Assembly (NCBI GenBank): GCA_963930775.1
Contig: OZ005690.1
Span: forward strand, 3,766,225 to 3,830,224
Length of the DNA stretch: 64,000 nucleotides
From: Cliona cf. orientalis
Lineage: Eukaryota; Porifera; Demospongiae; Clionaida; Clionaidae
Direction: 5' to 3'
Shown here: piece by piece, positions 1 to 9,596 of the stretch
Position numbering within the stretch: the first letter of the stretch is position 1
Layout: every line of letters begins with the position of its first letter
Program-made: the position numbers and the translations under genes
Notes under the pieces: model-generated
What the model saw: only the letters and a program-made list of their open reading frames with translations
The model's database searches: none
What the model was told of the DNA's origin: nothing

Positions 1-270
1 GCGTGGTTATGTGCCATATAAGCGCATATCCTTTATTAAGCGCATACTGTCATTCCGTTTACCGCTATAAGCGCATGCGCTTATTAACCAGAGTCTACGG
101 TACCTTAGATGATTCCACCCACTCTAACTGCGCCACAGAAATGCCCTGAGGAGATCTAGAGATCTAGCTTATTGGAAATCATCTAAGGTATACGTAGATG
201 CTAATTGTTAAGTGTAGCACTCATTGCTATGCACATTGTTATAATATTATTATTAATTTTTTGCTTACAG
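1..270 (+). other. Left edge: probable NF-YA intron with an exon-like echo
   Basis: No ORF of note. The right end is a good 3' splice site: a T-rich tract followed by gcttacag at 263-270, directly before the NF-YA exon. At about 128-160 a degenerate stretch (gccacagaaatgccctgag, agatctagag) resembles the middle of that exon, so a partial duplication of the exon may lie in the intron. The remaining exons of the gene would lie to the left of the window. Confidence 0.4.
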
Positions 271-399
271 AAATATCTACATGAATCTCGCCACAAACAT
301 GCCCTGAGAAGATCTAGAGGAACCAGTGGAAGATTCGCTGGTGCAGATGCCGACAAGGAGGAGCCAGAGATAGGTACACAATGCCATATGTACATGTAG
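271..399 (+). CDS. NF-YA (CCAAT-binding factor subunit A), one exon, partial
   Basis: The exon opens in phase 0 right after a 3' splice site and encodes KYLHESRHKHALRRSRG, then TSGRF, then an acidic tail (DADKEEPEI). This is the C-terminal half of the conserved NF-YA core, which contacts the CCAAT box once NF-YB/NF-YC have bound; the upstream subunit-binding helix would be in an earlier exon outside the window. Reading on, the frame stops at 397-399; alternatively a donor (GAGATAG/GTACAC) near 373 would splice to an exon further right. In known NF-YA proteins the minor-groove loop reads GxGGRF; here it reads GTSGRF, so one glycine is serine. Identification rests on the very characteristic LHESRHKHA string. 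The gene boundaries and the last exon are uncertain. Confidence 0.75.
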   Translation, partial: KYLHESRHKHALRRSRGTSGRFAGADADKEEPEIGTQCHMYM

Positions 400-1935
400 C
401 TAAGCCAAGGAAAGTTGTCATTTATTGTCCTAACATGTATGCCGATGGTGCATACATGTACATTGTATATGTATGGAAGTTGATTTTCAAAGCCTGCCTG
501 CTATGGTGTGTACACTATAATATTGTAAAATCAACTGCTGATAATTATTGCATGCATGCTTATTATATTATGTATTATTGTTGAATGTGAAATCAACTGT
601 TGTTCAGATCTATTATAATTAATTTTACTGAACAATAGTAACAGTACTATACATGTATACGTGTATTATGTTGCAATATTTGAGTATATACATGTACATA
701 TTCATGAGGTGATACATGGTGTTGTAATACACAATGTACACTTTAACTGTGAACTTGAATATATTATAATATTATATATGCATATAGATCAATGCTACTG
801 TAGTCTTCACTTGTAGTTGTAGGCACACCCAATTAATTTTGGTTGTGCTTGTGTACCACTATGCAATTTCAGGTAGGACTTTTTTAGTGGCGTATATGCA
901 ATTACATGTATGCATACTTGAATTGTTTGTCTCTCATTGTCCTTTTATTGTTTACAATGTACAGTTTTTGCAGAAATGTACGCCTTATCCGTTATTGTCA
1001 TAGTAAGGTAATTAACTATTACAGTGTTCTGCAACTTTGTGGGTATATGGTACACCTAATAGATGTGGCTTATAGATAGATAGGTTTACTTCCTGGGTAA
1101 TGGATTCTTGGAAGATTGGCTATCGCCATCCATTGTTTCCATTGTTTGCATAATGCATTTTTTTTGATGAGATCACAATAATAACCGGCCCACTGTGCTT
1201 GGCTCTATACTTCGTTGACGCTATTGACGCTATTGCTTTTGTCTATTGTTGGTACTCAGTGCCCATTGATTACGTGATTACATCCACCATCTCTTGCATG
1301 TCAGGGGAAACATGCCTCCCTGCAGCCCTTTGGAGAGATTAAGCTAAAGGAAAAATCTGGAATGGCCGCCTGAATACCACAAGAACATGTATACACATGT
1401 TATAAAAATTATGTTCCATAGCACTGATATAGACATTCAGCTAGTCAGAGATTTAACTGCACGGAGACCAACATGCAAGGTGTGTTCCCCCTTATGTTCA
1501 TGCGGATTTTCCCCTACCAGTTTATAACAGAAGAAACATTTGTTTTTCGTGTATATCCGCTTCATATACATGTAATTTTTTCTTCAAGAACATGGATCAT
1601 GTATATTTGCTGTAGATGCTGACTGTTAAGCATATGCAGGTCACTGTCATGTATGCATACTATTATTTGTTTAACAGCTGCATGTGTTTGTACCACCCTC
1701 TCCTCCTTTTCCCCCAAAGAAAATGATCTGGTAGAGATAATATTATTGTAAAGATTCTTTTTTTATATGTGAGGGCTCATGCAAATCACACATGTGGGAC
1801 CAAAATCTCATGAATCTCATTGAATTGCCACTATACTATAGAATATTAATAATACTTAATCACATATTATATCAATAAACTCGGTACATTTGAAGACATT
1901 GAACATGCATACACATGGATGAGGTATACATAATA
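400..1935. repeat. Non-coding; copy 1 of a diverged segmental duplication
   Basis: From about 530 to 1860 this DNA aligns with 4405-6440 in the same order and orientation (for example 537-660 with 4411-4530, 1070-1130 with 5280-5320, 1325-1375 with 5510-5560). The copy here lacks the two MITEs found in the partner, so it preserves both empty sites: the TA near 684 and the TA near 1837. A possible short 3' terminal exon (acceptor atgtcag at about 1300-1306, then an ORF to a TGA near 1375) can be drawn but has no family support. No other gene is visible. Confidence 0.6.
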
Positions 1936-2355
1936 TTATACACACATGCATGAAGTATAATGCGACAGGATATGAGAAAAGGGACCACTCCGTGCATTTC
2001 CTGAATTTTTATTTACGATAGCACCTATAAAGTTCAAACCTGGCATAAGTTGCGAGCCCCGCCCACTTTCAGGTGGGCGGGGCGAGTAAGTGTGTCGATC
2101 GCGTTCAAGAATTGCTGTTTTATGCCTCACTTTCGTTGCTTATTGCTCAGGACAGGAAGCTTGCTGTAGCTTCTAACGTTGGAACTATGAAGTAGAAGGC
2201 CCAAACTGCTAATAAACCAAGCCAGAAGCCTAGGGCTCTTGAGGCCTTGAAATGGTACTGATTTGAAAAAAAATTAATGGTAAAATATCGCGTTTTAATG
2301 AAGTGGTCCAATTTCTCATATCTTACCACACAATATTATAGTATAAATTTTATGT
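1936..2355. repeat. 3' flank of methyltransferase copy 1, duplicated at 8445-8762
   Basis: The stretch matches the 3' flank of copy 2 closely, so the two genes were duplicated with their surroundings. This copy also has a strong GC hairpin (arms gccccgcccac at 2056-2066 and gtgggcggggc at 2073-2083, loop of 6), inside a segment of about 60 bp that is absent from the paralogous site near 8542. The short ORFs here have no family resemblance and are not called. Confidence 0.6.
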
Positions 2356-3123
2356 TCAGTATATTGTTTTGGTAAGTATTGCGTGAAGGTTATATATTGG
2401 CTCTAATTGAGTTACTGGACCATTTCCATACTCTTTCTTAATTCTGTAAAGTGCTTCTTGGTCAAATTTTGTTGGATCGAACTCCCCTTGGAACCATCCA
2501 TACATTGAGTTAATGTAGTCGTCCAAATTCTTCCATTTTGGATAGTGAGGTATTATTGTCATGGACATTTGTTTAAATTCCGCATCAGAGGCTGCATTTA
2601 CATACTGGCTCGCATTCCAGAAGATCATTTTCTCAGTTGTCATCCTGTCAAGAAAATCAGGACTGACTAGCTGGTTGAATAGTGCTGTTCCAATCTCAGG
2701 AATTGGAAGATTGCCGTTGGCTGTTGTGAATGCAAAGCAACCACCAACACGTAGATTATTGTAAACCCGCTTCAAGACAGCTTCCTTATCTCTGATCCAA
2801 TGAATCACAATATTACAGAATATGAGATCATACTGTCCTTGTGGAAATGTGTTATCGTCAGCTTGGATGTATTCAATATTGCTGGCTGAGTGGTTCTCTC
2901 TTGCAATCTTGAGTCTTTCTCCATCAGGGTCTACAGCCACCACCTTCCCCTCTGGTCCAACTCGCTCTGACAGCACTTTTGTGAGGTAGCCAGTCCCACA
3001 TCCCAGGTCGAGAACAGTGGCACCCTTCTCCACATTTAGCATTTCAATCATCTTTGATCCAACACTCTGCTGAGTTTTACTACCATTTTGATAGCTTATG
3101 GCTTGCGTAGTAACAGATGACAT
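2356..3123 (-). CDS. Class I SAM-dependent methyltransferase, copy 1 (MSSVTTQ type)
   Basis: Single-exon ORF of 255 residues starting at ATG. It has the Rossmann methyltransferase motifs in order: motif I LDLGCGTG (about 38-45), motif II VVAVDPDGER (61-70; D65 should bind the ribose hydroxyls), IQADD (86-90), YDLIFCNIVIHWI (98-110) and LRVGGCFAFTT (124-134). The C-terminal third carries MYGWFQGEFDP, shared by nearly all copies in the window. The fold resembles Methyltransf_11/UbiE, trans-aconitate and juvenile-hormone-acid methyltransferases; no signal peptide or membrane segment is seen, so it should be cytosolic. The acceptor substrate cannot be told from sequence. A TATA-like box lies 64-74 nt upstream of the start codon. 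The gene and both flanks are duplicated as copy 2. Confidence 0.85.
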   Translation of the reverse strand: MSSVTTQAISYQNGSKTQQSVGSKMIEMLNVEKGATVLDLGCGTGYLTKVLSERVGPEGKVVAVDPDGERLKIARENHSASNIEYIQADDNTFPQGQYDLIFCNIVIHWIRDKEAVLKRVYNNLRVGGCFAFTTANGNLPIPEIGTALFNQLVSPDFLDRMTTEKMIFWNASQYVNAASDAEFKQMSMTIIPHYPKWKNLDDYINSMYGWFQGEFDPTKFDQEALYRIKKEYGNGPVTQLEPIYNLHAILTKTIY

Positions 3124-3186
3124 TTTTATCGGTGATTCGCAGTGGGGATGAGATTGGTATTGTACTGCTCTTTGTCCATTTCTCCG

Positions 3187-3197
3187 TTTTATTTATA
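3187..3197 (-). promoter_or_regulatory. TATA-like box of methyltransferase copy 1
   Basis: On the minus strand this reads TATAAATAAAA, 64-74 nt upstream of the ATG. The same element at the same spacing is kept at copy 2 (9585-9595), although the surrounding flank has some substitutions. Confidence 0.4.
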
Positions 3198-4404
3198 CTT
3201 GAGTTGTAGGCTTGTCACCCCATGATGTGGTTTCTGTAGAGAATGCTATGGGCGTGTTTCGATAGAACATTGTGCATTCTTGGAAAGGCATGCTATCGGG
3301 GTTGCAATATAAACTTGTGCATGTCAGTGATTTGTTTCCTGTTCCAATTTCTACCTGACAGTACTTTATTCCTGTAGGAATCTTAAATGGATTGCAGTGG
3401 TTCAGTGTTAACCACTGATAACAAAGGTTAGCAATGGAAGGTATATGCTTCTAATTGTATCACTGAAGCCATGCATAGAGAACAAAGGCACCACCAGTGC
3501 ATAAAATCGCTTATAGTGCTGGTGGGTAGCTCTAGGACCAGGTGTGAATAACTAATTAACACCTACTTATACAGTGCATGTGGTGTTGCTCAGCAACTAC
3601 AACTGATACTGTTCCTTCTTGGTGGTTTTGCCTGGCAACTACAACTTATACTTACCTCACCTTCTTTATGGTTTTTTTTAGCAGAGCTGCAGCTAGTTTG
3701 CTGATTAATTTCACAGAATTGAATTTTAAGCAGTAGCTACATTGAAGTAGTAATGATTGCAGCCACAGAGTAGAAAGTATAGGCCTGATATTTTAGTGTC
3801 ATGGGTTGTCGAAAGATCAGAGAAAGCTCCAAAACAGCCACCTATCCACAGAATAAGCAGAATAGCTACCAAGACATGCTGTTTTTAATACCGTATGGCG
3901 GGTAATTTTCGTGGGGGCTAATTTTCGTGGAAAGTCCAAAAAGGCCCTCCAAAATTAATTTTCGTAGTTTTAAATTTCATGACAGCAACCAGTTCAGGAG
4001 TGTGGCACTACTGCACAAGCGATGATGTAATCGATACATGCGCTTGCAATCTTCTTTATTACTAAGCCATACCTACTTGGACAAATTGCGTGACATAGAA
4101 GAATAAAGTGTCGAATACGCTATCAGCTGGATGACAATGGCTACTGTTGCTTGCTAATACTGGAACGTGTTGGCCGCGCTGCCACGATGTTTGTGGCCAC
4201 GCCCATCATCATCGCCACCCAGAGCATTACAGCGAGAAGCAGAAGTGTTTTGCTCGGATCGAATAGCTTTTATCACCTACTGCTCATAAGTCATGCACAC
4301 TGTCAGATGGACGAACAAGATAATTGTGTATTTAGGACTTGGTAACACTTCTTATCAAGGGCATACAGACTCCTAAACCCTAATTGTTCTTACTAATTTG
4401 TGTA
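3198..4404. other. Intergenic; repeat fragments only
   Basis: About 3198-3440 continues the 5' flank shared with copy 2 (9597-9840). At 3893 a lone CCGTATGGCGGGTAATTTTC end resembles one terminus of the CCGTA-ended MITEs described elsewhere, with no partner end seen nearby. About 4228-4345 is duplicated at 10440-10555. No gene is recognised. Confidence 0.5.
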
Positions 4405-4566
4405 ATAACTGCTGATAATTATTGCATGCTTATTATATTATGTGTTATCGTTTAATGTGAAATTAACAGTTGTTCATATCTACAATAATTAATTTTACTA
4501 AACAATAGTAACAGTACTATACATGTATATGTGTATTATGTACATGGCTAACACAATATTTGAGTA

Positions 4567-5107
4567 CCGTACCCTCGTGAAAGAGGGCCCACTACGGAAT
4601 GTTGGCCCACCCCCCACTTTGGGCTCAAGTTTCTACTAAGGTCTAGTATTTACTCGAATATGCGCCCATGTGTAGCTGCCCTTGAAAATGCAGCTCAAAT
4701 GGCTAGTTTATATATGAGGACTAAACTTCGAATAGTCTATGTAAGATTGATAAATAACGTGCTAAACAGCCGTAAAAACTAAAGCCTAGCTAGCTTTATG
4801 CCATGTTTCAGCACAAATAAACGATTGTACATGGCTAGCGATCGTAGCCACGCCCACTTATATGGCTGCACTCAACGACACACGGTGAAGTATCGCGGCC
4901 GCCCTTGTTCTGGAGTGATAACCGTGCTTGAATAAGGCTGAAATCAATGGTAGCCGCCGCTATTTTTCGAATTATGAAGCTAGCGTGGGTAACTTACCTG
5001 GGCGCTCTTTTGCGTATAACTGCGATACTGATACCTCGAATATCGGCCCATCCTCCAATCTTGACCCAATGTAAGCTGCCCATGGGCCCTCTTTCGCGAG
5101 GGTACGG
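4567..5107. mobile_element. MITE with CCGTACCCTCG termini, TA target duplication
   Basis: Terminal inverted repeats: CCGTACCCTCGTGAAAGAGG on the left, and on the right the reverse complement with one change (T to C). The element is flanked by TA on both sides (4565-4566, 5108-5109). The empty site survives at about 680-690 in the paralogous copy (tttgag-TA-tatacatg). It is 541 bp with no ORF. A TA duplication fits the Tc1/mariner-IS630 superfamily, but no transposase is present to confirm this. Confidence 0.75.
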
Positions 5108-6227
5108 TATATACATGTACATGCATGTACATGAGGTGGTACGTGGTGTTGTAATACACAATGTACACTTTAACCGTGAACTTGAATATATTAAATAAAA
5201 GCATAAAAGTTATTGTCATAGTGCAGTGATCTACATGCAATTAACTTCATGGGTGTGTGGTACACCTATGTGGCTTGTAGAGAGATAGGTTTACTTCCTG
5301 GGTAATGGATTCATGGAAAGATCTGTCCTATTGGCTACCAGCTGCTATACCCATCCATTGTTTACTAATGCATTCTTTTTTTATGAGATCATGATATTAA
5401 CCGGCCCACTGTGCTCGTGCTCTATACTTCTATTGACGCTATTGCTTTTGTCTATTGTTGGTACTCAGTGTCCATTGATCCACCATTTCTTGCATGTCTG
5501 TGTAAATATGCCTCCCTGCAGCCCTTTGGAGAGATTAAGCTAAAGGAAAAATCTGGAATGGCCACTTGAACGCCACAAGAACACGTATACACATGCGATA
5601 ATAATTGTGTTCCATAGCACTGACTGATATAGACATTCAGCTAGTCAGAGATTTAACTGCATGGAGACCAACATGCAGTCACATCATCATACCTACTATG
5701 TTTGCGTGTGCATCAGCATATAGTGCCACAACTGATTGCACCGTGGTTGCACACACTACACTGTACATAGGCAGTAGATATTGTTTACACAGGCATGGAA
5801 ACACACACACACTAATTGACATTAATTAGGAACCAATTAGCTATCGCTCGATCTGCAAGTGAACTGTATACCTAGCTGCTAGTCCAAGTCTCATTGCCCG
5901 AGTTTATTGAATAGTGAAACTATTCTATTTAGTTTCAAAGCTACTTGCTGACTGTCTTCTATTCACGGAAAGCTGAAGCACTGGTTAATTCAACTAGCCA
6001 TGGTTCCATGACTCAAGCCATCCGTAATCGGTTGTTTCTTTGCTGATTTGTTCTTACTGTGTGCAACTCTCTTTCTATTCAGAACTATTGTTGCTAGGTT
6101 AGAATCTGGTGGAGATAATAATTATTATTGTAAAGATTTTATTCTTTTTTTTGTGGATGGCTTGTGCAAATCCTACATGTGTGTGGGACCAAAATCTCAT
6201 GAAACTCATTAAATTGCCACTATACTA

Positions 6228-6421
6228 CCGTAGGTTGGGTATTAATTGCGAATTGCGAGTTTTTCTATGTTTCGCAATTAATAGATTCGCAAACATAAAC
6301 GTGCACGTATACTACAGTACGGTATGGGGTCGTCCATCGTAATTATTGGATTCGCAATTTGGCCTGACTTAATTGACTAGAACGCAATTATTAAACTACG
6401 CAATCAAAACCCGTCCTACGG
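6228..6421. mobile_element. MITE with CCGTAGG termini, TA target duplication
   Basis: 194 bp with inverted ends CCGTAGG and CCTACGG, TA on each side, and an interior full of aattgcg motifs. The paralogous DNA at about 1831-1845 shows the uninserted site (ctatac-TA-tagaatatt). A second, independently inserted member lies at 19603-19809. Confidence 0.75.
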
Positions 6422-6478
6422 TATAGAATATTAATAATACATATACAATAAAAAATATTTTTCAGACGGTCATTTTTC

Positions 6479-7024
6479 TTATATGGTCTGTGTCATTACA
6501 TAAGGGTATAGATATACTTCCTTGTTGGTATCATATCTGCAATACACTGTGCCGTTGTGTACAGCAGCATCACAATATCTAATCATTTCACATGGAGCCT
6601 TCTCTCCATCTCTCCACCGCTGTTTGAAGTCAGTTCTGCTCACTGCTCCAGCCTTGGCCCCGCCATCTTTCCCCTGTACCTGGCTTCTCAGCACTCTAAG
6701 TTCTTCCTCAAGTTCTGTGTTTCGTTTGCCAAAATCAGCTACCAGTCGCTCACTCTCTTCCAGCTGCTGGTTCACTCGTCCCAGCTGCCTCTCTGCTTGA
6801 TATTTTTCCCGTTGTACTTGTCGCTTGTCTCTCTCTAGCTGCTGAATATGTCGACTCTTTTGCTGATTCTCTTGATTGTTTTGCTGGATTTGCTGAATCT
6901 GCTGAGTGAGCTCCTCTCTACATTGTCTCAGTTGCTGTTCTTTTTCTGCTATTGTTGCATCTTTTTGATCTTGAAGTTGCTCATATTCTCCCTCCTTGCC
7001 TCTGCTATCCTTTTTTTCTCTCAC
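6479..7024 (-). CDS. Coiled coil plus first kelch blade, 3' part of the kinase gene
   Basis: This frame continues the kinase ORF after a frameshift. Nearly 90 residues of Gln/Glu/Lys-rich coiled coil (EKEQQLRQCREELTQQIQQ and onwards) are followed by RWRDGEKAPCEMIRYCDAA and NGTVYCRYDTNKEVYLYPY, which looks like the opening strand set of a kelch blade. The frame then stops, so the rest of the propeller is missing. The first Met in this frame is probably not a true start; the segment most likely belongs to the gene whose kinase domain is at 7005-7961. Truncated gene, assembly artefact, or a further exon left of 6479 are all possible. Confidence 0.6.
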   Translation of the reverse strand: MREKKDSRGKEGEYEQLQDQKDATIAEKEQQLRQCREELTQQIQQIQQNNQENQQKSRHIQQLERDKRQVQREKYQAERQLGRVNQQLEESERLVADFGKRNTELEEELRVLRSQVQGKDGGAKAGAVSRTDFKQRWRDGEKAPCEMIRYCDAAVHNGTVYCRYDTNKEVYLYPYVMTQTI

Positions 7025-7961
7025 TGGTATTCTTGTATTTAGCTGTTTCTTTCAGAGCTGCTAGTCTTTCACTGAGCTGCTGAGCTGAGGGGCGTTCACC
7101 ATCGGCATCTTTGAGACAGTCGAGGGCAATTGGTAGGAGAGGATGGTTTGGATCAACTCGACTGATATGGTTTTGTCGTCGTTCTATTTCTGGTACACTC
7201 ATCTTGATTGGCCTAGGGTAGCGTGGATCATTAATCGTCATTTGTCGATCTCCTGGTTTGGGGAACTCTCGTGTCAGTGTCTGGACTGCAATGATACCAA
7301 ATGAGAAGCAGTCGATCTTCTCTGTGTACACTGGTTTGTCTTGAACAGCTTCTGGAGGCATGTAGACATCAGTGCCGGGACACATGGTGTTGGTGAAGCA
7401 AGTTGCTTGAGGATTTAGATCACCCAGCCTTGCCATTCCAAAGTCGGTCAATTTTGCTCTAATGTTGCCAATAAGCAACACATTGTTGCTGGAGAGATCT
7501 CTGTGGACGATGCCATTGGAGTGGAGAAACGATAGCGCTCGTGTTATATCGTGACATACGTTGACTTGGATGTTGTAGGAGTTCGGCTGTGGGGAGCTTT
7601 CCAGAAAGTGGGTCAGGCTGTCGTCCATCAGCTCCATTAGTAGAACTGGCAGTCCAGTGTTGGGATCTTGGTGGGAGCCCAGGTATTGGACAATGTTAGG
7701 GTGCCGTACGGTGCTCAAGAACTCACACTCTAAGTGAAACCTCCTGATTGGTAGCCTGTGCTCTCTGTGAGGGGCTATTTGATGCAGTGCAGTTGGATCA
7801 AATAGAGTTGGGTGGATAATTTTAGCAGCACATAGGAGGTCGTCACACTTTGCCTTGCAGACTGATCCATATGATCCAATACCGAGGGTTTGGTCTTTGA
7901 GAAGAATGATAGTTTTGAAGCCAATCTTCTTGTCTCCCTGCTGCCTCTGTTCTCCAGCCAT
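7005..7961 (-). CDS. TKL-like protein kinase domain (kinase-coiled coil-kelch type)
   Basis: ORF of 318 residues starting at ATG. Kinase landmarks: glycine loop LGIGSYGSV (about 26-34), catalytic Lys in CAAK (47), HRDLSSNN catalytic loop (153-160), DFG (173-175) and the P+1 segment PGTDVYMPPEA (about 195-205). All residues needed for catalysis are present. The ORF ends in SERKKG just after the domain, where a run of seven T (7011-7017, plus strand) shifts the frame. With one base fewer in that run, the reading continues into the coiled-coil/kelch segment at 6479-7010. This may be a sequencing error, a pseudogene lesion or a separate short isoform. Demosponges are known for large families with this domain order. 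It is a cytosolic signalling kinase by type; its substrate is unknown. Confidence 0.8.
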   Translation of the reverse strand: MAGEQRQQGDKKIGFKTIILLKDQTLGIGSYGSVCKAKCDDLLCAAKIIHPTLFDPTALHQIAPHREHRLPIRRFHLECEFLSTVRHPNIVQYLGSHQDPNTGLPVLLMELMDDSLTHFLESSPQPNSYNIQVNVCHDITRALSFLHSNGIVHRDLSSNNVLLIGNIRAKLTDFGMARLGDLNPQATCFTNTMCPGTDVYMPPEAVQDKPVYTEKIDCFSFGIIAVQTLTREFPKPGDRQMTINDPRYPRPIKMSVPEIERRQNHISRVDPNHPLLPIALDCLKDADGERPSAQQLSERLAALKETAKYKNTSERKKG

Positions 7962-8444
7962 GCATAATTCAGTAGCTACAATAATCGGGAACTCTCTTGT
8001 AATCAGAAGTATTATCCAGTTGATACACCCCTTAAATTGTCACGCTGTATGGTTGCCATAACGTTATTCATTATTAATAGCTAGTGAATAGCAAAATCGA
8101 AGCTTTTAATATTCATTACCCTCTGTGAGATAGTGCATCTCAAAATACACAAACTAGCTACTATATTATAGCTATACAGGCCTCGAGCCTCCAACCAAGA
8201 CACAAAACAAAAACATAGCTACTCAAACTGCTGAATATTGAATATTCATAATAATTTATTGTTATGGGCATGCAGAATGGACCACACTTGGAAATTTCCA
8301 GGAAGTGGAATTTTGATTCACATACTGGTCCCAAGTCAAATGTTATGGCCATGGGTCATCGACGCATTATGATGTCCCCTTTAATACCTGGCACTTGCAT
8401 TGTCGTGGCAGTATAGCTGAAATCTTGTTAAGTATAATGTGATA
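7962..8444. other. Intergenic, upstream of the kinase
   Basis: AT-rich, with no gene or clear repeat. It would hold the kinase promoter, but I cannot point to a convincing TATA box. Confidence 0.4.
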
Positions 8445-8762
8445 TTATAATATCATGTGACAGGATATGAGGAAAGGGACCACTTCATGCATTTCATGAA
8501 TTTTCATTTTAACTATAGCAGCTATGAACTTCAAACCTGGTGGCTTACTGCTCAGGACAGGAGGTTTGCTGTAGCTTCTAAGTTGAAAACTTGGATCCGT
8601 GAAGTAGAAGACCCAAGCTGCTAATAAACCAAGCCAGAAGCCTATAGGACTCTTGAGGCCTTGATATGTTGACGATTTGAAAAATGGTAAAAAATCGCGT
8701 TTTAAGCGAAGTGGTCCCATTTGTCATATCCTACCACATTATTATATAGTATAAAGTTATGT
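8445..8762. repeat. 3' flank of methyltransferase copy 2 (duplicate of 1936-2355)
   Basis: Aligned with the 3' flank of copy 1 but lacking its GC hairpin segment. Short ORFs here lie in the repeat and are not called. Confidence 0.6.
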
Positions 8763-9527
8763 TCAGTATATTGTTTTGGTAAGTATTGCATGAAGGATAT
8801 ATATAGGCTCTAATTGAGTTACTTGACTATTTCCATACTCTTTCTTAATTCTGTAAAGTGCTTCTTGGTCAAATTTTGTTGGATCGAACTCCCCTTGGAA
8901 CCATCCATACATTGAGTTAATGTAGTCGTCCAAATTCTTCCATTTTGGATAGTGAGGTATTATTGTCATGGACATTTGTTTGAATTCTGCATCAGAGGCT
9001 GCCCTTACATACTGGCTCGCATTCCAGAAGATCATTTTCTCAGTTGTCATCCAGTCAAGAAAATCAGGACCAACTACTAGTAGCTGGTTGAATAGTGCTG
9101 TTCCAATCTCAGGAATTGGAAGATTGCCATTGGCTGTTGTGAATGCAAAGCAACCACCAATACGTAGATTTTTGTAAACCCGCTTCAAGACAGCTTCTTT
9201 ATCTCTGATCCAATGAATCACAATATTACTGAATATGAGATCGTACTGCCCTGGCGGAAATATTTCATCATCAGCTTGGATGTATTCGATATTTCGGGCA
9301 GAATATTTTTCTCTTGCAATTTTGAGTCTCTCAGCCACCACCTTCCCCTCTGGTCCAACTCGCTCTGACAACACTTTTGTGAGGTAGCCAGTCCCACATC
9401 CCAGATCAAGAACAGTCACTGTGGCACCCTTCTCCACATTTAGCATTTCATTCATCCTCATTCCAACACTTTGCTGAGATTTACTACCATTTTGATAGCT
9501 TGTGGCTTGCGTAGTAACAGATGACAT
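8763..9527 (-). CDS. Methyltransferase copy 2, SAM-binding loop deleted
   Basis: ORF of 254 residues from ATG, closest to copy 1 over its whole length. Compared with copy 1 it has a 15-bp in-frame deletion that removes VDPDG, so motif II reads GKVVAERLKIA and the acidic residue that normally holds the SAM ribose is gone. It also has a 6-bp insertion that doubles TV just before motif I (GATVTVLDLG) and a 6-bp insertion near LLVVGPDF. The frame is open throughout. I infer that SAM binding is weakened or lost, so this may be a decaying gene or a protein with a different role. Its promoter region is as well kept as that of copy 1. Confidence 0.75.
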   Translation of the reverse strand: MSSVTTQATSYQNGSKSQQSVGMRMNEMLNVEKGATVTVLDLGCGTGYLTKVLSERVGPEGKVVAERLKIAREKYSARNIEYIQADDEIFPPGQYDLIFSNIVIHWIRDKEAVLKRVYKNLRIGGCFAFTTANGNLPIPEIGTALFNQLLVVGPDFLDWMTTEKMIFWNASQYVRAASDAEFKQMSMTIIPHYPKWKNLDDYINSMYGWFQGEFDPTKFDQEALYRIKKEYGNSQVTQLEPIYILHAILTKTIY

Positions 9528-9584
9528 TTTTATCGGTGATTTACAGTGGGGATGAGATTGTACTGCTCTTTGCCCATTTCTCCG

Positions 9585-9595
9585 TTTTATTTATA
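9585..9595 (-). promoter_or_regulatory. TATA-like box of methyltransferase copy 2
   Basis: TATAAATAAAA on the minus strand, 58-68 nt upstream of the ATG; counterpart of 3187-3197. Confidence 0.4.
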
Positions 9596-9596
9596 C

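Larger units (their letters stand above)
4405..6440. repeat. Copy 2 of the segmental duplication (partner 530-1860)
   Basis: Same order and orientation as 530-1860 but longer, because two MITEs (4567-5107 and 6228-6421) have been inserted. Outside the MITEs only unconserved short ORFs are present; I see no gene. Confidence 0.6.

Noticed and set aside
1307..1376. Possible last exon for the NF-YA gene
   Set aside because: An acceptor and a short frame can be drawn, and the sequence is conserved in the duplicate near 5510. But the duplicate lacks the acceptor and the frame has no NF-YA resemblance.
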